From contig NZ_JAKSYL010000284.1 in assembly GCF_022829515.1 (NCBI RefSeq), forward strand, positions 1 to 64,000: a DNA stretch of 64,000 nt, in the 5' to 3' direction. A program made the translations under genes and the position numbers. The number at the start of each line of letters is the position of its first letter. Position 1 is the first letter of the stretch. The notes below the pieces were generated by a model. The model saw only the letters and a list, made by a program, of their open reading frames with translations, did no database searches and was not told where the DNA came from. The DNA is from Methylobacterium sp. J-048 (GTDB lineage Bacteria; Pseudomonadota; Alphaproteobacteria; Rhizobiales; Beijerinckiaceae). This document shows positions 51,844 through 60,322 of this stretch, piece by piece.

Positions 51844-52809
51844 ATGGATGATCCGTCAAGGTCGGAGAGGCCGGACGTGCTTCTCGCGGTCGATCTGGCG
51901 CCGTCCGCGCTCGATCAGCTGAGTGCGATTTGCACCGTCAACCAGGCGGTCACCGCGGAGGCACGCACGGCGCTGGCTGAGCGGATCGGCGGCCGCATCC
52001 GGGCCGTCGTGACGAACGGCACCACGGCGATCCCGGCCTCCCTGATCGCGGCGCTGCCGAACCTCGGGATCATCTGCGCACAGGGCGCAGGCTACGAAGG
52101 CGTCGATTGCGAGGCGGCACGGGCAGGCGGGATCGTCATCACGCATGGCCCCGGGGTCAATGCGGACTGCGTGGCGGACCACGCCCTCGCCCTGCTCCTG
52201 GCGGCGCTGCGCGACGTGCCGCGCTTCGATGCGGCCGTGCGCGCCGGACGGTGGCGCGAGGGCGGGACCGCGCGACCGAGCGCTTATGGCAAGCGCGTCG
52301 GGATCCTGGGTCTCGGCGGGATTGGGCGACGCATCGCCAAACGGTGCGCCGGCTTCGATATGGAGATCCGCTACCACAACCGCCGTGCCGTGCCGGACGT
52401 GGCATGGACCTACATGCCGAGCGTCGAGGATCTCTGCGCCTGGGCGGATTTTTTGTTCGTGGCCCTGCCTGGCGGCGCTGCGACCCGCCACAGCGTCGGC
52501 CGCGCGGCCCTCGCGGCGCTCGGGCCGGAGGGCTTCCTCGTCAATGTCGGGCGCGGAACCGTCGTGGATACCGCAGCCCTGGTGGAGGCCTTGAGCACCG
52601 GCCGGCTCGCGGGCGCCGCCCTCGATGTGGTCGAGGGTGAGCCCGACGTACCGCCCGCGTTGCGGGACCTGTCCAATGTCGTGCTCACGCCGCACATCGC
52701 CGGGCGCTCGCCGGAAGCGATGGCCGCGGCGATCGATCAAGTCCTCGGCAATCTCACCGCCTTCTTCGCGGGCAAGCCCGTCCTGTCGCCGATCCCGGCA
52801 CCCACCTGA
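51844..52809 (+). CDS. D-2-hydroxyacid dehydrogenase (NAD-binding)
   Basis: A protein of 321 aa, probably reducing a 2-keto acid such as glyoxylate or hydroxypyruvate. The nucleotide motif is VGILGLGGIGRRIAKRCAGFDMEIRYHNRR near 153; catalytic residues are Arg in LVNVGRGTVVDTAAL, Glu in LDVVEGEPDVPPAL and His in LTPHIAGRSPEA. The start at 51844 has AGGAGA 9 nt upstream; 51838 is the alternative. The GAGYEGVDCEAARAGGIVITHGPGVNADCVADHAL segment places it with the GhrB/GyaR-like group. The substrate is an inference. Confidence 0.88.
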   Translation: MDDPSRSERPDVLLAVDLAPSALDQLSAICTVNQAVTAEARTALAERIGGRIRAVVTNGTTAIPASLIAALPNLGIICAQGAGYEGVDCEAARAGGIVITHGPGVNADCVADHALALLLAALRDVPRFDAAVRAGRWREGGTARPSAYGKRVGILGLGGIGRRIAKRCAGFDMEIRYHNRRAVPDVAWTYMPSVEDLCAWADFLFVALPGGAATRHSVGRAALAALGPEGFLVNVGRGTVVDTAALVEALSTGRLAGAALDVVEGEPDVPPALRDLSNVVLTPHIAGRSPEAMAAAIDQVLGNLTAFFAGKPVLSPIPAPT

Positions 52810-52829
52810 TCGAACGGGCGCCGCGGGAA

Positions 52830-53258
52830 TCACCGCCGCGGCGTCGGCCGCCAATCCGGGGGCGCCATCTCGAAGCCCGCGAAGTCGAAGCCCGGCGAGA
52901 CCGTGCAGCCGACCAGCGTCCAGGCGCCGAGGCTGGTGGCGGTCTGCCAATGGCCGGCCGGGACCACGCATTGCGGGCGCTGCCCGGCGGCGAGGTCTGG
53001 CCCGAGATGCTGGGCGGTGGCGTCGTGGCCGTTCGGGCTGGTGGTGATCACCAGCGGCGCGCCGGCATGCCAGTGCCAGATCTCGGCGGCGTCGACCCGG
53101 TGCCAGGCCGAGGCCTCGCCGATGTCGAGCAAAAAATAGATCGCGGTGCCGACCGAGCGGCCGTCGACCATGCGCGGGTCGCGAAAGGTCTCGCGGTAAT
53201 GGCCGCCCTCCGGATGGGGCTTCAGCCCCAGCGTCGCGATCACCTCGGCTGCCGTCAT
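52830..53258 (-). CDS. Cupin protein of the DUF985 family
   Basis: A protein of 142 aa from 53258 (MTAAEVIATLGLKPHPEGGHYRETFRD). The beta-barrel cupin core is visible in AIYFLLDIGEASAWHRVDAAEIWHWHAGAPLVI, with several histidines that could hold a metal, and the closing WTLVGCTVSPGFDFAGFEMAPPDW. This set of motifs is specific for DUF985. The enzymatic role is unknown. It is convergent with the hydroxyacid dehydrogenase. Confidence 0.9.
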   Translation of the reverse strand: MTAAEVIATLGLKPHPEGGHYRETFRDPRMVDGRSVGTAIYFLLDIGEASAWHRVDAAEIWHWHAGAPLVITTSPNGHDATAQHLGPDLAAGQRPQCVVPAGHWQTATSLGAWTLVGCTVSPGFDFAGFEMAPPDWRPTPRR

Positions 53259-53336
53259 GGTCTCGCGTCTCCGTCCATCGCTTGCCGGGTCTTGGCACCA
53301 ATGGTACCGGCCCGACACCCTCAAGGTCCGAAAAAC

Positions 53337-53960
53337 ATGCCGAGCCCGATCGTACGCCTCCACCGTGGCGACCTGCCCGCCGATTACGATTCGGGCCGGG
53401 CAGTAGCCATCGACACCGAGACGCTCGGGCTCAATCCGCACCGGGACCGGCTCTGCGTTGTACAAATTTCCACCGGCGACGGGACGGCCGACGTGGTCCA
53501 GATTCCCCAGGACGGCCCGGAGCCGGTCGTGCTCAAGCGCGTCCTGGCCGATCCCGACGTGCTCAAGATCTTTCACTTCGCCCGGTTCGACGTGGCGGTG
53601 CTGTTCAAGGCGTTCGGGGTGATGCCGGGACCGGTCTACTGCACCAAGATCGCCTCGAAGCTCGCTCGCACCTACACCGATCGCCACGGGCTCAAGGACG
53701 TGGTCCGCGAGCTCGTCGGCGTCGACCTGTCCAAGCAGCAGCAATCCTCCGACTGGGGCGCCGAGACCCTGACGCAGGCCCAACAGGATTATGCGGCCTC
53801 CGACGTGCTCCATCTCCACGCCGCCCGGGAGCGGCTCGACGCCTTGCTGGCCCGGGAGGGCCGCACCGATCTCGCCGCCGCCTGCTTCGCCTTCCTGCCC
53901 ACCCGCGCCCGCCTCGACCTCGACGGCTGGCCGGAGACCGACATCTTCGCGCATACGTGA
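53337..53960 (+). CDS. RNase D-like 3'-5' exonuclease
   Basis: A protein of 207 aa containing only the DEDDy exonuclease domain: ExoI in AIDTETLGLNPHRDRLCVVQI, ExoII in KIFHFARFDVAVL, ExoIII with YAASDVLHLHAARERL. It lacks the HRDC domains of full RNase D, as in the short alphaproteobacterial ribonuclease D paralogues. It probably trims structured RNA 3' ends. Divergent from the DUF985 gene. Confidence 0.9.
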   Translation: MPSPIVRLHRGDLPADYDSGRAVAIDTETLGLNPHRDRLCVVQISTGDGTADVVQIPQDGPEPVVLKRVLADPDVLKIFHFARFDVAVLFKAFGVMPGPVYCTKIASKLARTYTDRHGLKDVVRELVGVDLSKQQQSSDWGAETLTQAQQDYAASDVLHLHAARERLDALLAREGRTDLAAACFAFLPTRARLDLDGWPETDIFAHT

Positions 53961-54122
53961 GCGATGGCGCGGGACACCGCGCGATTCCTGTGTGCTGGGG
54001 ACGTATCGGCGACCGCAGCATGATGGACCCCTGCTAGGTTGCCCGCGCCGGGGCTCGCGAGTCCAGGCCGGGCACGCCTCGCCGGTCACCCACCCGATCA
54101 GGCCGGCAAGGAGGGGCCGTCC

Positions 54123-54761
54123 TCAGGTCAGCGTGCGCAGGCCGGATGGCGTCGCGATCCGGGCGGTCCAGCGCAGGGTCGGGCCGGGTTCGATCCGCGG
54201 CGGGTCGGTCAGGCCGAGGCCGGCGTAGAGCGCGGCCATGGCCTCCGGCTCAGGATGGGTCAGCCACATCTCGTCGAGCTGGGCTCCGAGATCCGGCATC
54301 GTCCCGGCCGGGTGCGGGCGGGCGCCCCAATCCATCGCGCAGGGCGCGGCGCCATCCGCCGGCCAAGTCCCGTCCGGGCGCAGGCCGAAGCGCCACGACA
54401 GCGTGCCCTGAGTCATCGTCGCCGCCGTCCCGAGCCGGTCGGGATGGGCCGGGAGCAGGGTGTCGAGATCGTCGGTGCGGGCGACGAAGCCGCGCAGCCG
54501 CCGGCCGGCCTCCCAATCCGCCCGCACCCGCGCGGCATCGTCGAGGCCGAACCAGCGGACGCGCGCCGGCGGCGCCGCCTCGGGATCGACGGCGATCAAT
54601 TCGAGGAAGGTCGACGCGCCGAGGCGGAGCAGATGGTTGCGGGTGCCCATCTCGGGATGACGCCCGCCCTCCGGCATGTCGAGGCCGAGGCAGGCCCGGA
54701 CATGGGCCGCGCCCTCCGCGAGGTCGGGGGCCACGACGACGAGGTGGTCGAGGGTGAGCAT
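54123..54761 (-). CDS. VOC superfamily (glyoxalase-like domain) protein
   Basis: A protein of 212 aa. It begins MLTLDHLVVVAPDLAEGAAHVRACLGLDMPEGGRHPEMGTRNHLLRLGASTFLELI, the first beta-alpha-beta-beta-beta module of the glyoxalase-like family; the second module is weaker. Potential metal residues are His in LDHLV and Glu in FLELI. The substrate is unknown. It lies downstream of glnA on the same strand, separated by a hairpin. Confidence 0.85.
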   Translation of the reverse strand: MLTLDHLVVVAPDLAEGAAHVRACLGLDMPEGGRHPEMGTRNHLLRLGASTFLELIAVDPEAAPPARVRWFGLDDAARVRADWEAGRRLRGFVARTDDLDTLLPAHPDRLGTAATMTQGTLSWRFGLRPDGTWPADGAAPCAMDWGARPHPAGTMPDLGAQLDEMWLTHPEPEAMAALYAGLGLTDPPRIEPGPTLRWTARIATPSGLRTLT

Positions 54762-54777
54762 GGGCTCTTCACGAAAT

Positions 54778-54804
54778 GGGGGCCGGGCTCCATGCCCGGC
54801 CCCC
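54778..54804 (-). terminator. Hairpin terminator after glnA
   Basis: Perfect 11-bp stem GGGGGCCGGGC / GCCCGGCCCCC with a 5-nt loop, 7 bp after the glnA stop on the minus strand. On that strand the sequence continues ATTT rather than a long T run. Confidence 0.7.
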
Positions 54805-54811
54805 TCTCACA

Positions 54812-56221
54812 TCACAGCGAGTAGTACTGCACGAACTCGATCGGGTGCGGGGTCATCTCGTAGCGCAGCACCTCGGTCATCTTCAGCTCGATGAACGAGT
54901 CGATCTGGTCGTCCGTGAACACGCCGCCCTCCTTGAGGAAGGTGCGGTCCTTGTCGAGGCTGGTGAGCGCCTCGCGGAGCGACCCGCACACGGTCGGGAT
55001 CTGCTTCAGCTCCTTCGGGGGCAGCTCGTACAGGTCCTTGTCCATGGCCGGGCCCGGATCGATCTTGTTGCGGATGCCGTCGAGGCCGGCCATCAGCAGG
55101 GCCGAGAAGGCCAGGTAGGGGTTGGCCATCGGGTCGGGGAAGCGGACCTCGACGCGCTTGGCGTTCGGGCTCTTGGTCCACGGGATCCGGCAGGAGGCCG
55201 AGCGGTTGCGCGCCGAGTAGGCGAGCAGCACCGGCGCCTCGTAGCCCGGCACCAGCCGCTTGTAGGAGTTGGTCGACGGGTTGGTGAAGGCGTTGAGCGC
55301 CTTGGCGTGGCGGATGATGCCGCCGATGTACCAGAGGCATTCCTGGCTGAGCCCGGCATACTTGTCGCCGGCGAAGACCGGCTTGCCGTCCTTCCAGATC
55401 GACTGGTGGACGTGCATCCCCGAGCCGTTATCGCCGAAGACGGGCTTGGGCATGAAGGTCGCCGACTTGCCGTAGCTCTGGGCGACGTTGTGGATGCAGT
55501 ACTTGTAGATCTGCATGTGGTCGGCGAGCTTGGTCAGCACGTCGAACTTCATGCCGAGCTCGTGCTGGGCGCTCGCCACCTCGTGGTGGTGCTTCTCGAC
55601 CTTCACGCCCATGGACTGCATCGCGGCCAGCATCTCGCCGCGCATGTCCTGGGCCGAATCCTGCGGCGGGACCGGGAAGTAGCCGCCCTTGGTCTGGACC
55701 CGGTGGCCGAGGTTGCCGCCCTCGTAATCGGTGAAGCCGTTGGTCGGCAGCTCGGTCGAATCGAGCTCGAAGCCGGTGCGGTAGGGGTCGGCGGCGAACT
55801 TCACGTCGTCGAACACGAAGAACTCGGCCTCGGGGCCGACATAGATCGTGTCGCCGATCCCGGTCTGCTGCAGGTAGGCCTCGGCGCGCTTGGCGGTGCC
55901 ACGGGGATCGCGGGAATAGGGCTCGCCGGTGGCCGGCTCGAGCACGTCGCAGACGATCGACAGGGTCGAGGCGGAGAAGAACGGGTCGAGGCAGGCGGTG
56001 GAGGGATCCGGCATCAGCAGCATGTCGGACTCGTTGATCGCCTTCCAGCCGGCGATCGAGGAGCCGTCGAACATCGTGCCCTCGGCGAAGATCTCGTCGT
56101 CGATCAGCGACACGTCGAACGTCACGTGCTGCCACTTGCCGCGCGGGTCGGTGAACCGGAAGTCCACGTAGCGTACGTCGTTGTCCCGGATATTCTTCAG
56201 AACGTCGGCCGCAGTCGTCAT
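54812..56221 (-). CDS. glnA: Type I glutamine synthetase
   Basis: ATP-dependent ammonium assimilation, glutamate to glutamine. 469 aa, dodecameric GSI-beta length. It shows the beta-grasp FDGSSIAGWKAINESDMLLMPD, the ATP-site KPVFGDNGSGMHVHQSIWKDG and the adenylylation site NKIDPGPAMDKDLYELPPKE, whose tyrosine is the GlnE target. The start at 56221 (MTTAADV) is preferred: AGGAGG lies 9 nt upstream, whereas the ATG at 56230 touches it. glnB, the usual upstream partner, is 2 kb away with glnII between. Confidence 0.95.
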   Translation of the reverse strand: MTTAADVLKNIRDNDVRYVDFRFTDPRGKWQHVTFDVSLIDDEIFAEGTMFDGSSIAGWKAINESDMLLMPDPSTACLDPFFSASTLSIVCDVLEPATGEPYSRDPRGTAKRAEAYLQQTGIGDTIYVGPEAEFFVFDDVKFAADPYRTGFELDSTELPTNGFTDYEGGNLGHRVQTKGGYFPVPPQDSAQDMRGEMLAAMQSMGVKVEKHHHEVASAQHELGMKFDVLTKLADHMQIYKYCIHNVAQSYGKSATFMPKPVFGDNGSGMHVHQSIWKDGKPVFAGDKYAGLSQECLWYIGGIIRHAKALNAFTNPSTNSYKRLVPGYEAPVLLAYSARNRSASCRIPWTKSPNAKRVEVRFPDPMANPYLAFSALLMAGLDGIRNKIDPGPAMDKDLYELPPKELKQIPTVCGSLREALTSLDKDRTFLKEGGVFTDDQIDSFIELKMTEVLRYEMTPHPIEFVQYYSL

Positions 56222-56453
56222 CGTGGGCATCCTCCTGGAAGGTCGTCGGGGATTCTCGCGCGGGGCGGGCACCTTAGAGTCGGGCCGCACCGGCCGCGCC
56301 GCTTGATATCCGTCGTGAGGCCGCCTTGCCACCCGCGGACCGGCGGAATCGCTCACGGAGCCGGACGTTTGGCCCACAATGGCGACCGCTCTCGGTTCCG
56401 TGAGCGCCGGAGTACGGGAATCTACCCCGGCTGCCCGCGGGCGAAGACTGTCC

Positions 56454-56469
56454 TGGCATGCTCCATGCA
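56454..56469 (+). promoter_or_regulatory. Candidate sigma-54 promoter of glnII
   Basis: TGGCATGCTCCATGCA carries the GG-N10-GC pair required for RpoN (-24/-12) promoters and matches TGGCAC-N5-TTGCA at all but two positions. It lies 93 bp before the glnII ATG. Rhizobial glnII genes are known to be NtrC/RpoN controlled. No clear NtrC box could be picked out upstream. Confidence 0.55.
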
Positions 56470-56561
56470 AAGCCGGCAGCGGCCGTCGAAACGGCGGCAA
56501 GCCGTTCGCGTCGCCCGGGGATTGACCAGGTCGCGCATCGACAACGGACGAGAGAACCGGA

Positions 56562-57596
56562 ATGACGAAATATAAGCTCGAGTATATATGGCTCGACGGG
56601 TATACGCCGGTCCCGAATCTGCGCGGTAAGACGCAGATCAAGGAATTCGACAGCTTCCCGACCCTCGATCAGCTGCCGATGTGGGGCTTCGACGGCTCGT
56701 CCACGAAGCAGGCCGAGGGTGGCAGCTCCGACTGCATGCTCAAGCCCGTGCGCCACTTCCCCGACCCGGCCCGCAAGAACGGCGTCCTGGTCCTGTGCGA
56801 AGTGATGATGCCGGACGGCAAGACCCCGCACGAGTCCAACAAGCGCGCGACCATCCTGGACGATGCCGGCGCCTGGTTCGGCTTCGAGCAGGAGTACTTC
56901 CTGTACAAGGACGGCCGTCCGCTCGGCTTCCCGGCCAGCGGCTTCCCGGCCCCGCAGGGCCCGTACTACACCGGCGTCGGCTATTCGAATGTCGGCGACG
57001 TCGCCCGCAAGATCGTCGAGGAGCATCTCGACCTCTGCCTCGACGCCGGCATCAACCACGAAGGCATCAACGCCGAAGTGGCCAAGGGCCAGTGGGAATT
57101 CCAGATCTTCGGCAAGGGCTCCAAGAAGGCTGCCGACGAGATGTGGATGGCCCGCTACCTGCTGCAGCGCCTGTGCGAATCCTACGGCATCGACGTCGAG
57201 TACCATTGCAAGCCGCTCGGCGACACCGACTGGAACGGCTCGGGCATGCACTGCAACTTCTCGACCGCGTTCCTGCGCGAGCACGGCGGCAAGGCCTATT
57301 TCGAGGCCCTCATGGAGGCGTTCAAGAACAACCGCGAGGATCACATCGCCGTCTACGGTCCGGACAACCACATGCGGTTGACCGGCAAGCACGAGACGGC
57401 CTCGATCCACGAGTTCTCGTACGGTATCGCCGATCGCGGCGCTTCGATCCGGGTGCCTCACTCCTTCGCCAATAACGGCTACAAAGGCTATCTCGAGGAT
57501 CGCCGTCCGAACTCGCAGGGGGACCCCTACCAGATCGCCTCGCAGGTGCTGAAGACGATCTCTTCGGTGCCGACCGAGGCCGCTGTCGCCGCCTGA
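56562..57596 (+). CDS. glnII: Type II (eukaryotic-like) glutamine synthetase
   Basis: A protein of 344 aa, the octameric/decameric GSII found in rhizobia and relatives and in eukaryotes. Conserved text: KLEYIWLDGYTPVPNLRGKT, LPMWGFDGSSTKQAEGGSSDC, AWFGFEQEYFLYKDGRPLGFP, GINAEVAKGQWEFQI, DWNGSGMHCNFST and GIADRGASIRVPHS. No adenylylation tyrosine region is expected. It is divergent from glnA with a candidate RpoN promoter in the spacer, and convergent with the GstI-like gene. The first codons are unusually AT-rich for this genome (AAATATAAG, TATATATGG). Confidence 0.96.
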   Translation: MTKYKLEYIWLDGYTPVPNLRGKTQIKEFDSFPTLDQLPMWGFDGSSTKQAEGGSSDCMLKPVRHFPDPARKNGVLVLCEVMMPDGKTPHESNKRATILDDAGAWFGFEQEYFLYKDGRPLGFPASGFPAPQGPYYTGVGYSNVGDVARKIVEEHLDLCLDAGINHEGINAEVAKGQWEFQIFGKGSKKAADEMWMARYLLQRLCESYGIDVEYHCKPLGDTDWNGSGMHCNFSTAFLREHGGKAYFEALMEAFKNNREDHIAVYGPDNHMRLTGKHETASIHEFSYGIADRGASIRVPHSFANNGYKGYLEDRRPNSQGDPYQIASQVLKTISSVPTEAAVAA

Positions 57597-57637
57597 GGCG
57601 GACCGGGAGCTTTAAGCTTTCGACCTGGAATGACCAG

Positions 57638-57659
57638 AGCCGGGCCTTTGTGCCCGGCT
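57638..57659 (+). terminator. Hairpin terminator after glnII
   Basis: Perfect 8-bp stem AGCCGGGC / GCCCGGCT with a 6-nt loop, followed by TCGTCTGTT. It lies between the convergent glnII and GstI-like genes and may serve both. Confidence 0.7.
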
Positions 57660-57667
57660 TCGTCTGT

Positions 57668-57847
57668 TCAGAGCCGGCGCGGGCGTTCGTCGTCGCGGAT
57701 CGCGGCCTCATGGTACCAGGCGCCGCCGCCGATGCTCGGCACCAGCGCGGGCTTGATCGTCTCGATCGCCCGCGGCGTCAGTCGGGCGCGCCGGAACGCC
57801 GACAGTTCGTAGATCTTGGCGGTCTCACGCCCGTCGGTACCGGCCAT
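57668..57847 (-). CDS. GstI-like (DUF2735) small protein
   Basis: A protein of 59 aa with AGGAGG 7 nt before the ATG at 57847 (57850 is the other option). The pattern ETAKIYELSAFRRARLTPRA...GGGAWYHEAAIRDDE matches DUF2735, the family of Rhizobium leguminosarum GstI, a small protein that inhibits glnII translation. In Rhizobium gstI lies divergently upstream of glnII; here it sits convergently downstream. Function is by family and proximity to glnII. Confidence 0.7.
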   Translation of the reverse strand: MAGTDGRETAKIYELSAFRRARLTPRAIETIKPALVPSIGGGAWYHEAAIRDDERPRRL

Positions 57848-58078
57848 CATAGGTCCTCCTGAGCGGATCAAAGCGGCCCTTCCGGCCGTCCGTTCCCCAG
57901 AGGATGTGGTGCTACCGACGCAGTACTCCATGGCCCGACGCGCAGATGCCGGACATTCATGCAGCGTCAATTCTTAGGCAGATCGGGAAAAGCCCCGGCT
58001 TTCGGAGCGAAAACGCTGGTGGCTTTCAGGATCAAGACACGTGAACCATAGGCGCAGGGATGCGCGGATCATGGTTCA

Positions 58079-58229
58079 AGGCCTGTTTGATCGCGCGATC
58101 GCCATCGAAGGACGTCGGCTTCGGATCGTTTATCCCCCACCGTCATCGCGGGCGCAGCGATCCAAGGATCCGCTACGATCCGGGATCGCGCGCCGCCCTG
58201 GCTTGCTTCGCTGCCCTCGAGATGACTGA
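58079..58229. repeat. Family D repeat followed by degenerate family A repeat
   Basis: 58079-58114 repeats the family D element of 48091. From 58139, ACCGTCATCGCGGGCGCAGC to the closing CTTCGCTGCCCTCGAGATGAC is a decayed family A copy with many substitutions. This is all that was seen in the 430-bp gap between the GstI-like gene and glnB. Confidence 0.65.
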
Positions 58230-58283
58230 GGAGCTGCGGCGATCCCCGGGGATGTCCGACGTCCAGAAAGCTCGACAAGAAGC

Positions 58284-58622
58284 TCAGATCGCGTCCGTGC
58301 CGGTCTCGCCCGTCCGGATGCGGATCGCTTCCTCAATGGTCGAGACGAAAATCTTGCCGTCGCCGATGCGGCCGGTCTGGGCCGACTTGCGGATCGCCTC
58401 GACGGCGCCCTCGACCAGCGCGTCCGACAGCACGATCTCGAGCTTCACCTTGGGAAGGAAGTCGACCACATATTCGGCGCCGCGATAGAGCTCGGTATGG
58501 CCTTTCTGACGGCCAAAACCCTTCGCCTCGATGACGGTGATGCCCTGGAGGCCGACCTCCTGGAGCGCCTCCTTCACCTCGTCGAGCTTGAAAGGCTTGA
58601 TGATCGCTTCGATCTTCTTCAT
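58284..58622 (-). CDS. glnB: Nitrogen regulatory protein P-II
   Basis: A protein of 112 aa, full length. MKKIEAIIKPFKLDEVKEALQEVGLQGITVIEAKGFGRQKGH leads into the T-loop TELYRGAEYVVDFLPK, where the YRGAEY tyrosine is the uridylylation site. The C-terminal GRIGDGKIFVSTIEEAIRIRTGE binds ATP/2-oxoglutarate. It signals nitrogen status to NtrB and GlnE. The lone position, with glnA 2 kb downstream beyond glnII, departs from the common glnB-glnA operon. Confidence 0.96.
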   Translation of the reverse strand: MKKIEAIIKPFKLDEVKEALQEVGLQGITVIEAKGFGRQKGHTELYRGAEYVVDFLPKVKLEIVLSDALVEGAVEAIRKSAQTGRIGDGKIFVSTIEEAIRIRTGETGTDAI

Positions 58623-58816
58623 GCCGCTCGGGCCTGCGCTACGCTGCCGGATATTTCTAACATCGTCGGTAAGACTCCGCCACGCCGTTTTCGCGACGGG
58701 CGTCACGTTAGTGCCCATTCCAAGCGCAGGCTACGCACATCCTTCGGGCTTTCGATGAATTTGTGGCGCTTTTTTAATCGGCGTTGTTCGGTGCACGGGC
58801 AGACGTGGAGATGAGC

Positions 58817-60322
58817 ATGCGGGTGCTGACGGTCGCGGCGATGCGGCGGGTCGATGCGGCGGCCATCGACGGAGGGATTTCGGGCTCGCGCCTGATGGAG
58901 GCGGCCGGGGCCGCGGTCGCCGCGCGTGCTGCCGCTCGGTTGCCCGAGGGCGGGCGGGTTTTGGTCCTGTGCGGTCCCGGCAACAATGGCGGCGACGGGT
59001 TCGTCGCCGCGCGGCTGCTGGCCGAGCGCGGTCACGCGGTCGATCTCCACCTACTCGGGGAGCGCGGAGCGCTGACGGGCGATGCCGCCCTGGCGGCCGA
59101 GACCTGGACCGGCCCGGTGCTCCCGGCTGCGGCCGACGCGCTGCCGCCCGGCGATCTCGTGATCGATGCCCTGTTCGGCGCCGGCCTCTCGCGTGATCTT
59201 GACGGCGCGGCCCGCGCCCTGGTCGAGGCCGTGAATGCCTCCGGCCGCCCGGTGCTCGCCGTCGACGTGCCGAGCGGTGTCGACGGTGATACCGGCGCCG
59301 TGCGTGGCGTCGCGATCCGGGCGGTGGAGACCGTGACCTTCGTGGCGTTCAAGCCTGGGCATCTGCTGCTGCCCGGCCGGAGCCTGTGCGGCCATCGTCA
59401 TCTGGCCGATATCGAGACCGGCCCGGCGGCTCTGGAAGCCGGCCTCGCCGCTGCCACGCCGCCGATCTTCCGCAACGGGCCGGACCTGTGGGCAAAAACC
59501 TTTCCCCAGCTGACCGGCGAGAGCCACAAATACACCCGCGGCCACGCCCTGGTCCTCTCGGGTCCGACGACCAAGACCGGCGCGGCCCGCCTTGCCGCCC
59601 GGGGCGCCCTGCGGGTCGGGGCGGGGCTCGTCACCCTGGCCTCGCCTCAGGCGGCCCTGGCCGAGAACGCCGCCCAGCTCACCGCGATCATGCTGCGTCC
59701 CTGCGAGACCGCGGACGACCTCGACGACCTGCTCACCGACGAGCGCCTCAACGTCGTCCTGGCCGGGCCGGGCCTCGGCACCGGCGAACCGACCCGCGAG
59801 CGCGTCGCGGTGGCGGCCGCGGCCGGGCGCAGTCTCGTCCTCGATGCCGACGCGCTGACGAGTTTTTCCGGACAGGCGCCGCTGCTCGCCGCCCATCTCG
59901 CCGACGGCGACGCGCGGGCCGTGCTCACCCCCCATGAGGGCGAGTTCGCGCGGCTGTTCAGCGGGACGGAGGCCGCCGCCGAGGGGGCCGACAAGGTGGC
60001 CCGTACCCGCGCTGCCGCCGCGCTCGCCGGCGCCGTCGTGGTCCTGAAGGGGGGCGATACCGTGATCGCGAGCCCCGATGGGCGCGTGGCGATCAACGAC
60101 CACGGCAGCCCCTATCTCGGCACCGCCGGCTCGGGCGACGTGCTCGGCGGCTTGATCGCCGGGTTGCTGGCGCAGGGCATGCCGCCCTTCGAGGCGGCGG
60201 CGGCCGGTGTCTGGCTCCACGGCGATGCCGGCCTGCGCCACGGGCCGGGCCTGATCGCCGAGGACATTCCGGAACTGATGCCTGCGGTGCTCGGGGATCT
60301 CGTCGAGGCCGGGATCACGTGA
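58817..60322 (+). CDS. nnr: Bifunctional NAD(P)H-hydrate epimerase / ADP-dependent dehydratase
   Basis: Repairs damaged hydrated NAD(P)H. 501 aa. The N-terminal YjeF epimerase domain (about 1-215) shows VLVLCGPGNNGGDGFVAARLLAERGH and DALFGAGLSRDLDG. The C-terminal ribokinase-like dehydratase (about 230-495) has HKYTRGHALVLSGPTTKTGAARLAARGALRVGAGLVTL, LTPHEGEFARLF and GTAGSGDVLGGLIAGLLAQG. The ATG at 58817 has GGAG 6 nt upstream; 58811 is in frame but abuts it. Its 3' end overlaps the convergent oxidase-like gene by 8 bp. Confidence 0.93.
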   Translation: MRVLTVAAMRRVDAAAIDGGISGSRLMEAAGAAVAARAAARLPEGGRVLVLCGPGNNGGDGFVAARLLAERGHAVDLHLLGERGALTGDAALAAETWTGPVLPAAADALPPGDLVIDALFGAGLSRDLDGAARALVEAVNASGRPVLAVDVPSGVDGDTGAVRGVAIRAVETVTFVAFKPGHLLLPGRSLCGHRHLADIETGPAALEAGLAAATPPIFRNGPDLWAKTFPQLTGESHKYTRGHALVLSGPTTKTGAARLAARGALRVGAGLVTLASPQAALAENAAQLTAIMLRPCETADDLDDLLTDERLNVVLAGPGLGTGEPTRERVAVAAAAGRSLVLDADALTSFSGQAPLLAAHLADGDARAVLTPHEGEFARLFSGTEAAAEGADKVARTRAAAALAGAVVVLKGGDTVIASPDGRVAINDHGSPYLGTAGSGDVLGGLIAGLLAQGMPPFEAAAAGVWLHGDAGLRHGPGLIAEDIPELMPAVLGDLVEAGIT

